DNA from: Neobacillus sp. PS3-12
Lineage (GTDB): Bacteria > Bacillota > Bacilli > Bacillales > Cytobacillaceae
Assembly (NCBI RefSeq): GCF_030915385.1
Contig: NZ_CP133268.1
Location: forward strand, 806,001 to 870,000
Direction: 5' to 3'
Length of the DNA: 64,000 nt
The position numbers and the translations under genes were made by a program. This document shows positions 8,704 to 18,648 of the stretch, in pieces. How positions within the stretch are numbered: the first letter of the stretch is position 1; each line of letters begins with the position of its first letter. The notes beneath the pieces are model-generated. The model was not told the origin of the DNA. It made no database searches and saw only the letters and a program-made list of their open reading frames with translations.

Positions 8704-9256
8704 CATTTTTTTCGGATACCTTTAATTGATTTAACTTTTTCGTTAAAATTTGAAATGCCTCCCTGTCTTGTTTATCCAGGGCCTCATCAATTAAATGGAG
8801 CAGCTTTTCATGCCGAAAACGTTCAATACTATGATTTAGAAATTCTTCAGCAATTAATCCGTCCTTTTCATTTACCTGAAGATGGTTTGGCATAAATGGA
8901 TTTTCTTCAAGAACGGCGGCATATTGGTGTTTTTGATTAGAAGCATGAAAATTAAGTTGGATATAAATATCCTCTTCTCGGTTTAGACGGATATCATGGA
9001 AGGATTTTTCCGCATCTGTTGTCATTACATTTTCTTTGTAAAAGCGGAACGGTACCTTATCCACACAATGGGTAGACATGATTAAACCTCTTGGGCAATA
9101 TTGTGCCTGTTCAACAAAATGAACCTTTTCCATTAATTGATCATGGCTCATTAAGTAATTTAAAATCCAAACACATTCCCGCCGCTTTAGTTGATAATGA
9201 TTTAAAAACCAACGAATAAAGTCCTTTTTCTCGTTGACAGAAACAGGGGTTGCCAT
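8690..9256 (-). CDS. ypiB: UPF0302 protein YpiB
   Basis: Member of UPF0302/YpiB. The family is soluble and widely conserved in Bacilli, and its biochemical activity is not established. The start is ATG 9256 ([13 protein letters not shown]): AGAGGAGGG sits 8 nt upstream and is itself encoded by the codons of a spurious earlier ATG at 9277. The resulting 188 residues fit the family. The C-terminal half (from about residue 140) is a charged helical hairpin containing [12 protein letters not shown]. It is followed by a terminator whose stem contains the end of the gene. Confidence 0.9.
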   Translation of the reverse strand: MATPVSVNEKKDFIRWFLNHYQLKRRECVWILNYLMSHDQLMEKVHFVEQAQYCPRGLIMSTHCVDKVPFRFYKENVMTTDAEKSFHDIRLNREEDIYIQLNFHASNQKHQYAAVLEENPFMPNHLQVNEKDGLIAEEFLNHSIERFRHEKLLHLIDEALDKQDREAFQILTKKLNQLKVSEKNGSLQ

Positions 9257-9287
9257 AGTAATTTCCCTCCTCTGCATTTAAGCTTCT

Positions 9288-10553
9288 TTAGATTTCAATG
9301 TCAGTTAAGCGTTCAAGTAAATCTAAATATTCTTCATTTGAAGGATTATTTTTTAATAGTTGTTTAAAAATTTCGGCAGCTCTATCATTTTTTCCTTCTT
9401 CAATTAAAAAATATCCGAAATCTGTCAAAAATGATTCATCTTCTTTGAAAAAAGGGTAGGCACTTTCATACTTTTCCATTGCTTTTGGATAATCCTCAAG
9501 TTTTTCATAAGCGAATGCAGCATCCCAAAGTAATTGCGGCTCATTTTCCTCTTGAATATCCATCGTATTTAACAGCTCAATTACTAGATCAAATTTTTCC
9601 TGTTTAATTAACAATGTATCCAGGTTTATCGCAGCTTCCGTAAAGCCAGGGTCCAAGACTAACGCCTCACGTAGGTACCTTTCTGCATCCTCCTCCCAGC
9701 CTAGATTCAAAGCAAGTTTCCCACCGTAAAATAATAATTCTTTATTAAATTCATCATGTTTAATTCCTTGTTGGACAATGTCAATACTCTTTTCTAATTC
9801 TTCTTCTCTTTCATAGGCCTTTGCTAAAGGCAAATAAAGGGAATTGTATTCTGGATCGAGTTCTTTTAATTCAAGGAATTTTTCGATGGCTGTTCGATTA
9901 TATCCCCCTTGAAGGGCCGTAAATGCATATCCAAATAGGGTGTTAATTTCCAACTTTTCAGAAAGTGATTTTTCATAGTAAGGAAGGGCTTCCTCAAAGG
10001 CTCCAGACGTGCTTAATAGGTCTGCAATCCGCTGATTAATATTCACCCCAGCTATTTCACTTTGCTCTTTTAAAACGGCTGTATAGGCCTTTAATGCTGA
10101 GGTAATTTCACCCTGTTCACTGTATAACTCACCTAATGCAAAATCAATAACAATTTCCTTCGGCATGATCGCCTTTGCTTTTAGCAATTTTCCTTCACAA
10201 ACTTCGTAAAGTCCTTGAATTTGATATAAATCAGCCAACAATAGCATTGACTGACCGAAGCTCGGATCCGTTTCAGAAATTCTTTCAAGTATGAGGGTGG
10301 CCTGTTCTTCATTACCTGCTTCGATTAATACTTCGGCAAGTAAAACAAGGAGTTCACCTTCATCTGGATAAATCTCCAAAAGATTTTCAAATAACCTTTT
10401 TGCTTCTTCCAAAAATCCCAGTTGAAATAACTCTTCTCCAAGAAGGTATTTTTCATCAGGTGTTCCGAGAGTTAATACTTCATTATATTCACTATTCGCT
10501 TGCTTATGTTGACCATTTTCGAGCATCGTTAATATTTTTTTTATTCTATCCAT
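9288..10553 (-). CDS. ypiA: TPR-repeat protein YpiA
   Basis: Soluble scaffold of tandem tetratricopeptide repeats, about a dozen 34-residue units recognisable from spaced A/G-Y-A-F-P patterns across residues 1-415 (for example ALPYYEKSL, ALVLDPGF, AMEKYESAYPFF). The partner is unknown. The 421-residue length agrees with B. subtilis YpiA. ATG 10553 has GAGGAAGAGG upstream. It follows aroA of the aromatic supraoperon but a strong terminator intervenes. Base composition is like the neighbours. Confidence 0.92.
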   Translation of the reverse strand: MDRIKKILTMLENGQHKQANSEYNEVLTLGTPDEKYLLGEELFQLGFLEEAKRLFENLLEIYPDEGELLVLLAEVLIEAGNEEQATLILERISETDPSFGQSMLLLADLYQIQGLYEVCEGKLLKAKAIMPKEIVIDFALGELYSEQGEITSALKAYTAVLKEQSEIAGVNINQRIADLLSTSGAFEEALPYYEKSLSEKLEINTLFGYAFTALQGGYNRTAIEKFLELKELDPEYNSLYLPLAKAYEREEELEKSIDIVQQGIKHDEFNKELLFYGGKLALNLGWEEDAERYLREALVLDPGFTEAAINLDTLLIKQEKFDLVIELLNTMDIQEENEPQLLWDAAFAYEKLEDYPKAMEKYESAYPFFKEDESFLTDFGYFLIEEGKNDRAAEIFKQLLKNNPSNEEYLDLLERLTDIEI

Positions 10554-10617
10554 TTTGTCCTCTTCCTCAAAACGACTTGTTCGGTATTTTATTTTTTTTA
10601 GTTATCTTTCGAAAAAT

Positions 10618-10657
10618 AAAATGGGGTTTTCATTTTAACATACTCCCCATTTTTTTG
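10618..10657. terminator. Hairpin upstream of ypiA, terminator-like on +
   Basis: ATGGGG (10621-10626) pairs with CCCCAT (10645-10650), flanked by A/T runs, with T7 on the + side. No + gene ends here, so its role is unclear; it may act in the ypiA leader. Confidence 0.35.
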
Positions 10658-10774
10658 CTTTTATAGTACCTTTTTCCATATTCAACCTTTATGGACGGTA
10701 AATACAAGTATATACCTATGATAAAGAAATAATTGCTTCGCATCAAGATTCTTGGTTTCTCTATTTTTAAATAT

Positions 10775-10806
10775 AAAAAAAATAAAGCCGCATGTATGCG
10801 GCTTTA
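10775..10806 (-). terminator. Terminator of the aromatic supraoperon
   Basis: AAAGCCGCAT and ATGCGGCTTT form a perfect stem running into TATTTTTTTT on the minus strand. The stem begins inside the aroA stop codon. Confidence 0.9.
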
Positions 10807-12092
10807 ACTTTGTAATTGATTTAAATGAGTAAAAAAATTAGGATAGGAGACTGAAATAGCAGCCGAATTTTCCAGGTAGACCTCATCCGTGCAAATTGCT
10901 GCTGCAATAGCAAGCATCATACCAATACGGTGATCACCATGACTGGAAACTGTTCCTCCTTGGAGATTGGATTTTCCATTGATAATCATCCCGTCGTCAG
11001 TCGCAATAATATTTGCACCCAGCTTTTTCAACTCGTTAACAACGGTATCAATCCGATTTGTTTCTTTTACCTTTAATTCTTGTGCATTTTTAATAATGGT
11101 TGTCCCTTCAGCCTGGGTAGCAAGTAAAGCAATGATTGGAATTTCATCAATTAAACGTGGAATTAAGTCTCCTTCAATAATCGTCCCTTTTAGCTGAGAA
11201 GTTTTAATTAGAAGATCTCCATAAGGTTCAAAAGCCTGATCCTCACTCTTTAAAATCTGAATATCAGCACCCATCTTTTTCATCACATCAATGATGCCCG
11301 TTCTAGTTGGATTAAAGCCGACATTTTTTAAAGTGATCTCACTATTCGGGATAATCGCACCAGCTACAAGGAAAAATGCGGCTGAAGAAATATCACCAGG
11401 AACATGTACATGAGTCCCGGATAATTTTTGCCCCCCTTGATTGTAATTCTTCCATCTTCTTTTTGGAGTTCTCCGCCAAAATGGCGAATCATTCTTTCCG
11501 TATGGTCTCTCGATTCAGTTTTTTCAATGATCGTCGTCTCTCCATCAGCTTGAAGACCTGCAAATAAAAGGGAAGATTTAACTTGTGCGCTTGCCACTGG
11601 CATTTGATAGTGAATAGGTTTTAAATTTCCTCCACGGATCGCAATCGGAGTGTACTCGCCATTCTTTCTTCCTTCGATCTGGGCACCCATTTCTCTTAAT
11701 GGAACCGTAACCCTTGTCATCGGCCGTTTTCCAATTGAATGGTCACCTTGTAATGCTGCAAAAAATGGTCGCCCTGATAAAATTCCCAACATTAAACGGA
11801 TTGTTGTTCCGGAATTACCAACGTCAAGGAATTCAATAGGCTCGCTAAGTCCATCAAGACCTTTTCCAATAATTTGAAGTTCGTTCTCGTGTTCTTCAAT
11901 TTGGACGCCAAGCTTGCGAAAGCAAGAAATTGTGCTTAAACAATCATCCCCTGGTAAAAAATTCGACACGGTGGTCACACCTTCAGAAATGGCACCAAAC
12001 ATCACAGAACGATGAGAAATAGATTTATCCCCGGGTACCGCTATACTGCCTGATAAACCCTTTAAATTAATGGCTAATTTTAATGTGTCCAT
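10804..12092 (-). pseudogene. aroA: 5-enolpyruvylshikimate-3-phosphate synthase, frameshifted
   Basis: EPSP synthase of the shikimate pathway, named aroE in B. subtilis. The N-terminal part from ATG 12092 carries [15 protein letters not shown] and SRDHTERM. In the run of six C (+ strand, 11431-11436) the frame is lost and the chain would end at 11364. The other frame then continues from [13 protein letters not shown] through [12 protein letters not shown] to the stop at 10804. One extra G in that run restores a 428-residue enzyme, exactly the family length. Either the base was missed in sequencing or the gene is inactive. It is last in aroC-aroB-aroH-hisC-tyrA-aroA, with an AGAGGTGA site before its ATG. 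Confidence 0.9.
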
Positions 12093-12119
12093 GTCATCAC
12101 CTCTTCCCTTGATGTCAGT

Positions 12120-13226
12120 TTAGGATATTATAAATGTCGCATAATCTGTATAAGAGAGGATGCATTTCTCCGCCCTTTGCCGATCCTCTTCGGTTTGAAA
12201 ACTGATTGCCAAAACCCCATATACATCCTCACGCGTTTCATGAATACGAATATTTGTTATACTAATTCTTTCCTGTGCTAAATAGCCTGTGATTTCAGAA
12301 ATCACACCTGGAACATCGGGAATATCTACAAATAAATCATAAAAAGCAGGTATTGCCCCCTTTTCTTTTATAGGAAGACTGTCACGGTATTGTTTTGCAT
12401 CATTAAAATAATTGAAAATATCATTGCTATTTTCTTTTTCTAATAATGATTTAATTTTCCGCATTTCTTCTTGCCACTTTTCAAAGAGGTCTAATAAGAC
12501 TTCTTTATTTTGCAGCAAAATATCTCGCCACATTTCCGGACTGCTTGAGGCTATACGGGTAATATCCCTAAAGCCACCTGCCGCAAGTCTAGGTATTAAA
12601 TTTCGTGATTCTGCCAGCTTTTCAGTTTGACTAACAATTGATGCAGCAATGATGTGAGGAAAATGACTTACAATCCCGGTTAAATAATCATGTTCATCTG
12701 GAGAAATGGTTAAAAACTTTGCTTTAGTTCCTTTTAGCCATGTTTTTAACGCCTCTACTTTAGACTCTGGAATCTGATCATTTGGCGTTAATAAATAAAA
12801 CGCATTTTCAAAAAGTATATCTTTTGCAGCTGTCACCCCACTTTTATGTGAGCCAGCCATTGGATGCCCTCCTATAAAGGCACAACCTTTGTTTAAAAGA
12901 ATGTCTGCCGAATGCACGACCTTTTGTTTCGTACTCCCGGTGTCTGTAATAATAACGTCTTTTTTTAGCTGGAGGTCAGCAAGTAAACTTATAATCTTTT
13001 TCGTTTGATTAACCGGTGTGGATATGATAATTAAATCAGCATCCGAAGCGCCTTCCTCGATCGTTTCCGCAATATCATCAATAACCTCAAGCGCTTTTGC
13101 CAGCCTTGCTTGCTCGCTATTTACATCAAAACCAATAATGGAAGATTCCCTATGCTCTTTCTTTATACACAAAGCTAAGGAGCCGCCAATTAATCCTAAT
13201 CCAATAACAAAAACACGGCCTTTCAA
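12120..13226 (-). CDS. tyrA: Prephenate dehydrogenase with C-terminal ACT domain
   Basis: NAD-dependent oxidative decarboxylation of prephenate to 4-hydroxyphenylpyruvate (tyrosine branch). The dinucleotide loop GLGLIGG is at residues 9-15; GGHPMAGSHKSG supplies substrate-binding residues. Residues from about 297 onward (DIPDVPGVISEITG) form an ACT domain, consistent with feedback control. The start is TTG 13226 with AGGGGG 8 nt upstream, giving 368 residues. The gene lies between hisC and aroA; a GC-rich inverted repeat occupies the hisC-tyrA spacer. Confidence 0.95.
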   Translation of the reverse strand: MKGRVFVIGLGLIGGSLALCIKKEHRESSIIGFDVNSEQARLAKALEVIDDIAETIEEGASDADLIIISTPVNQTKKIISLLADLQLKKDVIITDTGSTKQKVVHSADILLNKGCAFIGGHPMAGSHKSGVTAAKDILFENAFYLLTPNDQIPESKVEALKTWLKGTKAKFLTISPDEHDYLTGIVSHFPHIIAASIVSQTEKLAESRNLIPRLAAGGFRDITRIASSSPEMWRDILLQNKEVLLDLFEKWQEEMRKIKSLLEKENSNDIFNYFNDAKQYRDSLPIKEKGAIPAFYDLFVDIPDVPGVISEITGYLAQERISITNIRIHETREDVYGVLAISFQTEEDRQRAEKCILSYTDYATFIIS

Positions 13227-13249
13227 AAATTTGTCCCCCTAATTAAGAA

Positions 13250-13306
13250 AAGCGCATGCGCACGTTTAGCGAAGGACACTAGCTGCTGTGCGCAGGAGCT
13301 AAACAG
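13250..13306. repeat. GC-rich inverted repeat in the hisC-tyrA spacer
   Basis: A 10-bp palindrome GCGCATGCGC (13252-13261) lies next to GTTTAGC (13264-13270) paired with GCTAAAC (13298-13304). The block is clearly richer in GC than its surroundings. Only one copy is seen in this window. Confidence 0.45.
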
Positions 13307-13325
13307 ATAATCTTCAAAATTTTTA

Positions 13326-14414
13326 TTATTGTTCTGCTAAAAATTGGCTTATTGCCCCAAGAAGACCTTCATTTTCTTCATTGGACCCTACAGTAATTCT
13401 GACTGAGGTTGGAAATCCAAGAGCCTTTCCTGAGCGGACAATATATCCTTTTTGCAGTAAGTACTGAAATACTTGATCCCCGTCCACTTTAAAGTCAACT
13501 AAAAGAAAATTCCCTTGTGACGGAAAATAGGACAGTTTATTTGCTTCGAAAAATTGGTAATATTGCTCAAGACCCTGCCGATTTGTTTGTTTACACTGCT
13601 GAACAAACTCCTGATCGTTGATTGCTGCTGCCGCTGCAAGTTGACCAAATGTACTGACATTAAATGGCTCTCTAGCGGGTTCAAGTGCTTTAATAATCTT
13701 GGAATTGGCAATTCCATAGCCGATTCTTAGTGAGGCAAGACCGTAAATTTTTGAAAATGTGCGTAAAACAATGAGATTGTCAAAACGTCTTGTCAAACTG
13801 ATTGATTCATAGTAGTCTTCTGCCACTACATACTCATAATAAGCCTCATCAAGGACTACTAATGTCTCTTGAGGTACCTTTTCAAGAAATGCAATTAACT
13901 CCTGCTCAGGTATATATGTACCGGTAGGATTATTAGGACTGCATAGCCAAACGATATTGGTATTTTCATCAATTGCAGCCAGCATTCCATCTAAGTCATG
14001 GTTTCCATTCTTTAAAGGCACTTCAATGATCTTTGCTCCTTCGATTACAGCATTATGTCGATATTGGGAAAAGGTAGGTTCGGCCATAACTGTATTCGAA
14101 CTTGGATCAAGCAGTGCTCTTGAAATAATTTGGATTAAATTATCTGATCCATTACCAAAAATTAGTTCTTCTGGTTTTACTTGATAATGATTAGCAACTG
14201 CTTCTCTTAAATTGGTTGCATAACCATCTGGATAAATTGCAAGACTTTGCCCGTTTTCATGAATTGCTGCCAAAGCCTTTTGTGAACAGCCAAAAGGATT
14301 TTCATTTGATGCTAACTTAACAATTTTCTCAAGGTTAAATTCTTTTTTAACAGAATCTATCGATTTACCAGGCTTATAAGGAGTTAATGTTAATAGCTGT
14401 TCTTTCCATCTCAT
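13326..14414 (-). CDS. hisC: Histidinol-phosphate / aromatic aminotransferase
   Basis: Fold-type I PLP aminotransferase. In B. subtilis the aromatic-operon HisC serves histidine synthesis and also the last step to Phe and Tyr. SNENPFG near residue 37 and SPNNPTG near 159 are family motifs; the PLP lysine is Lys222 in TFSKIYGLASLRIGYG. The 362-residue length is normal. ATG 14414 has a GAGGTGA site. Gene order places it directly after aroH with only 107 bp between, where B. subtilis has trpEDCFBA. Confidence 0.95.
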   Translation of the reverse strand: MRWKEQLLTLTPYKPGKSIDSVKKEFNLEKIVKLASNENPFGCSQKALAAIHENGQSLAIYPDGYATNLREAVANHYQVKPEELIFGNGSDNLIQIISRALLDPSSNTVMAEPTFSQYRHNAVIEGAKIIEVPLKNGNHDLDGMLAAIDENTNIVWLCSPNNPTGTYIPEQELIAFLEKVPQETLVVLDEAYYEYVVAEDYYESISLTRRFDNLIVLRTFSKIYGLASLRIGYGIANSKIIKALEPAREPFNVSTFGQLAAAAAINDQEFVQQCKQTNRQGLEQYYQFFEANKLSYFPSQGNFLLVDFKVDGDQVFQYLLQKGYIVRSGKALGFPTSVRITVGSNEENEGLLGAISQFLAEQ

Positions 14415-14520
14415 GTTTCATTCACCTCATACATTGTTTCGCTCTATTATGCTAATAGTTTAAAGTGATAAAGAACAATTTTATTTTATCATACTTTTTC
14501 ATATAGATTTTATTTTTTTG

Positions 14521-14883
14521 CTATTTTTCCAAATCCGGTCTAAGGATGTTCGCTTCCCGTAAATAAACGTGATGAATTTCTGTTTGATCCTTATCTGTAT
14601 TTAGGTGCAGCATCACTCTTATGCACATTTTCAATGAATTTGGTACAGGCATTTCGCGCATACACATGACAGGGACGTATTGCCAGCCCTCAATTTGGCG
14701 CATTCCTTTTGCAGGAAAACCGGCATCAAGATCTTCGGTAGTTGAAATAAAAACGGAAGCAACATCATCTGGATGAATTTCATTTTTTTCGATCATTTTT
14801 ATAAATAGTTCTTCAGCCGCATTCAAAATTTCCGCTTCTGTATTGTTCTTTACGGTAGTCGCTCCTCTTACCCCTCTGATCAT
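14521..14883 (-). CDS. aroH: Chorismate mutase, AroH type
   Basis: Monofunctional trimeric chorismate mutase that converts chorismate to prephenate. The family N-terminus MIRGVRGATTV supplies the active-site arginine, and the CMREM and CIRVM segments correspond to the catalytic Glu and second Arg of the B. subtilis enzyme. It has 120 residues versus 127 there. It starts 1 nt after the aroB stop, so translation is probably coupled. Confidence 0.95.
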   Translation of the reverse strand: MIRGVRGATTVKNNTEAEILNAAEELFIKMIEKNEIHPDDVASVFISTTEDLDAGFPAKGMRQIEGWQYVPVMCMREMPVPNSLKMCIRVMLHLNTDKDQTEIHHVYLREANILRPDLEK

Positions 14884-14884
14884 T

Positions 14885-15973
14885 TTATTCGCCCCCTTTT
14901 TTATTGAAATTGTTTAAACTATTTAGGAGATTTATATCCGAAATTCCCTGTAGTACTGGTACCCCCACTTTTTCAAGCAGGACAAAGTGAACAGATTCCC
15001 CAATTGACTTTTTATCCTGCTTCATTTTGTCAACCAGCCGATCATTGGAAGCTTGAGCTGGGATTTGTATTTGATACCCCAGTTTTTGTACCCAGCCAAT
15101 AAATTCATCAAGATCAAAAGTAAGTCCTAATAACTCTTTACTAAGCTCTAAAGCATATATCATTCCAATCAAAACAGCTTCACCATGGGTAATGTTTCCA
15201 TAACCCAATTCAGATTCGATAGCATGTGCAAGGGTATGGCCAAAATTCAAGTAAGCTCTGATCCCAGTTTCCTTTTCATCCTTAGAAACAAACTCTCTTT
15301 TAACTTTTACACCTTTTGTCAGTGCGTAATGTAATTGTTCTGCTGTTAATGTTTGAAGATCATTTACGTTTTTTACCAGCCATAAATAGAACTCAGGGTC
15401 ATGGATTAGGGCATGCTTAATTACTTCAGCAAAGCCTGAGCGAATTTCTGCAGGCGGCAGTGTTGTTAATAAATCCAAATCATAGAAAACAGCTTCAGGT
15501 TGATAAAAAGCGCCAATCATATTTTTTCCTAATGGATGATTAATGGCAACTTTGCCTCCAACGGCGCTATCATGAGCGAGGATAGTTGTAGGAATTTGAA
15601 TGAATGGAATTCCTCTCATAAATGAAGAAGCAACGAATCCGCTTAAATCACCAACTGCTCCGCCTCCAAGAGACAGGATAATCGATTTGCGATCCAGATG
15701 ATTTTCAAGTGCTGTTGACAAAGCTTGGTAATAAACGTCAAATGTCTTTGCCTTTTCTCCCCCTGGAGCGATAAAAACAATAGGTTTGAGATCAGCCAGC
15801 CTATCAGCCAATTTTGATAAATGAATTTTTGCGACATTCTCATCCGTGATAATTAGGATCTTCGTTAATTGTTGAAAATGACTTATTAAAAAAGAATGAA
15901 TATCAGCAAGTACACCCTCACCAATCATAACTTGATAAGTTTTTGATTCTGTTGGGATAAGGATCTTTTCCAT
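14885..15973 (-). CDS. aroB: 3-dehydroquinate synthase
   Basis: NAD- and metal-dependent cyclisation of DAHP to 3-dehydroquinate, second step of the shikimate pathway. GGGAVGDLSGFVA and QIPTTILAHDSAVGGKVAINH form the NAD and substrate sites, and the metal-ligand contexts NFGHTLAHAIE and THGEAVLIGM are intact. It has 362 residues, the family length. Its ATG overlaps the aroC stop codon by one base (TAATG), a typical reinitiation junction. Confidence 0.97.
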   Translation of the reverse strand: MEKILIPTESKTYQVMIGEGVLADIHSFLISHFQQLTKILIITDENVAKIHLSKLADRLADLKPIVFIAPGGEKAKTFDVYYQALSTALENHLDRKSIILSLGGGAVGDLSGFVASSFMRGIPFIQIPTTILAHDSAVGGKVAINHPLGKNMIGAFYQPEAVFYDLDLLTTLPPAEIRSGFAEVIKHALIHDPEFYLWLVKNVNDLQTLTAEQLHYALTKGVKVKREFVSKDEKETGIRAYLNFGHTLAHAIESELGYGNITHGEAVLIGMIYALELSKELLGLTFDLDEFIGWVQKLGYQIQIPAQASNDRLVDKMKQDKKSIGESVHFVLLEKVGVPVLQGISDINLLNSLNNFNKKGGE

Positions 15974-17145
15974 TAGAAATCCCTCGCAACTTGTCTTTGC
16001 CGATCTATTTCATCTTTAAATCCTGTAAATCGGTCACTATTAAATTGTTCAACAAGTGCTGAAGCCAGTTCCCAAGCAACGACTGCCTCCGCTACAACAG
16101 CTGCAGCAGGTACAGCGCAGCTATCAGAGCGCTCAATGCTTGCCGAAAATGGCTCTTTCGTATCTATATCAACACTTTGAAGTGGCTTATAAAGGGTCGG
16201 AATAGGTTTCATTACTCCTCTGACTACGACGGGCATGCCTGTCGTCATACCGCCTTCAAACCCGCCAAGTCGATTTGTTTTCCGATAGTATCCTTTTTCT
16301 TTATCCCAAGCAATTTCATCGTGAACTTCACTTCCAGGCTTACTTGCTGCTTCAAAACCAATACCAAATTCGACTCCCTTAAAAGCATTGATACTTACAA
16401 TAGCAGCAGCAATTTTCGCATCTAATTTTCGGTCATAGTGAACATAGCTTCCTACACCCGCAGGCATACCTGTTGCTACTACTTCAACAATACCACCGAT
16501 TGAATCCCCATTTTCCTTTGCCTGATCAATTGCTTCCATCATTTTGGCTTCTACATTCGGATCAGCACAACGGACTGGTGATTTTTCAGAACGATCTTTT
16601 AATTCCTCTAAAGCCAATGTAAGATCCACATTTGCTTTTACTCCGCCAATTTCAACTACGTGGGAAACAACCTCTATTCCAACTAGGGAAAGTAATTTTT
16701 TTGCCACAGCACCGGCAGCAACTCTGACTGTTGTTTCCCGTGCAGAAGAACGTTCAAGAACGTTTCTCATATCACGGTGTCCATATTTTATTGCCCCATT
16801 TAAATCGGCATGACCTGGACGAGGTCTAGTTATTTTCCGCTTTATTTCATCTTCGGAAACATCTGTCAGTGGATCTGGTCCCATAATCGATGTCCAGTGC
16901 TTCCAATCATTATTTTCGACTACTAAACAAATTGGGGAACCAAGTGTTTGACCATGTCGAACTCCGGATAAAATTTCAACAGTATCTTTTTCAATTTGCA
17001 TTCTTCTTCCACGGCCATACCCTTTTTGCCGTCTGGCTAAATCAGTGTTAATATCTTCAGCCAAAAGCGGCATTCCAGCAGGTAAACCTTCTAAAATTGT
17101 TGTTAGTTGCGGTCCATGTGATTCTCCCGCTGTTAAATATCTCAT
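15973..17145 (-). CDS. aroC: Chorismate synthase
   Basis: FMN-dependent elimination of EPSP to chorismate, the branch point for aromatic amino acids, folate and menaquinone. N-terminal GESHGPQLT, the central [20 protein letters not shown] and RSSARET blocks and C-terminal [10 protein letters not shown] are all present. It has 390 residues, as in B. subtilis AroF. The start ATG 17145 is preceded by a GGGGGAAAGG site. It is the first gene of the aromatic supraoperon here; the cheR terminator lies just upstream. Confidence 0.97.
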   Translation of the reverse strand: MRYLTAGESHGPQLTTILEGLPAGMPLLAEDINTDLARRQKGYGRGRRMQIEKDTVEILSGVRHGQTLGSPICLVVENNDWKHWTSIMGPDPLTDVSEDEIKRKITRPRPGHADLNGAIKYGHRDMRNVLERSSARETTVRVAAGAVAKKLLSLVGIEVVSHVVEIGGVKANVDLTLALEELKDRSEKSPVRCADPNVEAKMMEAIDQAKENGDSIGGIVEVVATGMPAGVGSYVHYDRKLDAKIAAAIVSINAFKGVEFGIGFEAASKPGSEVHDEIAWDKEKGYYRKTNRLGGFEGGMTTGMPVVVRGVMKPIPTLYKPLQSVDIDTKEPFSASIERSDSCAVPAAAVVAEAVVAWELASALVEQFNSDRFTGFKDEIDRQRQVARDF

Positions 17146-17299
17146 ATCCTTTCCCCCTTCAACTCATTAAAGAATATTTTGTATCAATATAACATATGAA
17201 CATCAATAAACATAGCAAAATTGTTCAAAATATTATAATTTTATGCCATTTTTCGACTTTATCTAAATTTAAACATAATGATTTTTTCATAACTTTATA

Positions 17300-17322
17300 C
17301 AAAAAGGGCCAAATTGGCCCGA
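17300..17322 (-). terminator. cheR terminator
   Basis: Palindrome GGGCCAATTTGGCCC followed by TTTTTG on the minus strand, immediately after the cheR stop. Confidence 0.8.
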
Positions 17323-17326
17323 ACTT

Positions 17327-18100
17327 CTAGATTTTTTGGTAAAAGAAGGTTTCTTGCGTTTTTAAATGATAGAGACTAGGATTAAAAATTTGCTCTGTGC
17401 TGCCCACAAATAAAATCCCATCCTTTTTTAAGGCAGAGCTAAATTTTTGGTATAAATGATTTTTTGCCTCTTCAGTAAAATAAATAAGAACATTTCTGCA
17501 AATAATCAGGTCGTATTGACCCTCATAGGGATCTGCCAACAAGTTGTTTTTTGTAAAGGTTACCATTTTCTTTATTTCATTACATATATAATAATAATCG
17601 CCTTGTTGATTAAAAAACTTTCGTTTTAAGTTTTCGGGAACCTCATTAACTGACTTTTCGGAATAAACACCGGTTTTCGCCCGAGCTAAGGCATTTTCAT
17701 CAATATCGGTTGCAAGAATATGTATATCAGAACGAGGCATAATACCTGTAACAATCATTGCAATGGTGTATGCTTCTTCACCTGTTGAACAGGCAGCACT
17801 CCATATTTTTGGGTGCTTATTGTTTTTTAGAATTTGCGGCATGATTTTTGTCTCAAGTATTTCCCATCGTTGGTAGTTTCTGAAAAATTCTGAAACATTA
17901 ATTGTCAATCGATCTAAAAATTCATTTAAGAGATTTTGATTTCTATTTATTTCTTTAAAAAAATCCTGGAATGATGAAAATCCTTTTTTCTCATAAAGAG
18001 ATTTTAGTCTACGCTTCATTTGAACTTCTTTGTAGAGGGAAAGGTCAATACCGGTTTTCCTTTTAATTTGGATTATAAATTGTTCATAACCATCCGACAT
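17327..18100 (-). CDS. cheR: Chemotaxis protein methyltransferase
   Basis: SAM-dependent methylation of chemoreceptor glutamates, the adaptation arm of chemotaxis opposing CheB. The N-terminal helical domain (residues 1-80, with YKEVQMKRRLKSLYEKKG) is followed by the SAM-binding SAACSTGEEAYTIAMI and CRNVLIYF. ATG 18100 has GAGGAG 10 nt upstream and gives MSDGYEQF, matching the family N-terminus; an ATG at 18118 overlaps that ribosome site and was rejected. The gene sits between ndk and aroC as in B. subtilis. Confidence 0.94.
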   Translation of the reverse strand: MSDGYEQFIIQIKRKTGIDLSLYKEVQMKRRLKSLYEKKGFSSFQDFFKEINRNQNLLNEFLDRLTINVSEFFRNYQRWEILETKIMPQILKNNKHPKIWSAACSTGEEAYTIAMIVTGIMPRSDIHILATDIDENALARAKTGVYSEKSVNEVPENLKRKFFNQQGDYYYICNEIKKMVTFTKNNLLADPYEGQYDLIICRNVLIYFTEEAKNHLYQKFSSALKKDGILFVGSTEQIFNPSLYHLKTQETFFYQKI

Positions 18101-18160
18101 TTTTACCGAACTCCTCATTTTTTCTTTTCACCGATTGCAATAATTTTGAAAGCGCGTGCA

Positions 18161-18196
18161 AAAACAGCACTCGTAAACACAAGTGCTGTTTTTTAA
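18161..18196 (-). terminator. ndk terminator
   Basis: ACAGCACT and AGTGCTGT pair around a 10-nt loop, followed by TTTTTG on the minus strand. Confidence 0.85.
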
Positions 18197-18201
18197 AAAA
18201 T

Positions 18202-18648
18202 TTAATAAATCCATTCGTTTATTGATTTGGAATAATCAACTAAACCTGCATCCTTGAAAAATAGGCCAATTTCACGTTCCGCACTTGCAGGAGAATCGGA
18301 TCCATGAATGACGTTTTTGCCAACTGTTAACCCAAAGTCTCCACGGATTGTACCTGGTGCTGCATCCTTTGGATTCGTTGCCCCCATCATTTGTCTAGCA
18401 GTAGCAATGACATTTTCTCCTTGCCATACCATTGCAAATACTGGCCCAGATGTAATAAAGTCTACTAACTCACCGAAAAAAGGTCTTTCCTTATGCTCTC
18501 CATAATGTTCTTCAGCAAGTTCATTTGGAATCTGCATTAATTTAGCAGCAACTAATTGAAACCCCTTTTTTTCAAATCGCGATACAATCTCTCCAATTAA
18601 ATTTCGTTGTACACCATCTGGTTTAACCATTAAAAATGATTTTTCCAT
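18202..18648 (-). CDS. ndk: Nucleoside diphosphate kinase
   Basis: Transfers the gamma-phosphate from ATP to (d)NDPs through a phosphohistidine. The active-site His115 is in NVIHGSDS, and the N-terminal [15 protein letters not shown] is invariant in the family. ATG 18648 gives the usual 148 residues and is preceded by AGGGG at 8 nt; the in-frame GTG at 18657 lies inside that ribosome site. It lies between hepT and cheR. Confidence 0.97.
   Translation of the reverse strand: MEKSFLMVKPDGVQRNLIGEIVSRFEKKGFQLVAAKLMQIPNELAEEHYGEHKERPFFGELVDFITSGPVFAMVWQGENVIATARQMMGATNPKDAAPGTIRGDFGLTVGKNVIHGSDSPASAEREIGLFFKDAGLVDYSKSINEWIY

Noticed and set aside
11364..11436. Programmed frameshift in aroA or ypfA
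   Set aside because: No slippery heptamer plus pseudoknot or internal Shine-Dalgarno is visible, and neither family uses frameshifting. A missed G is simpler.
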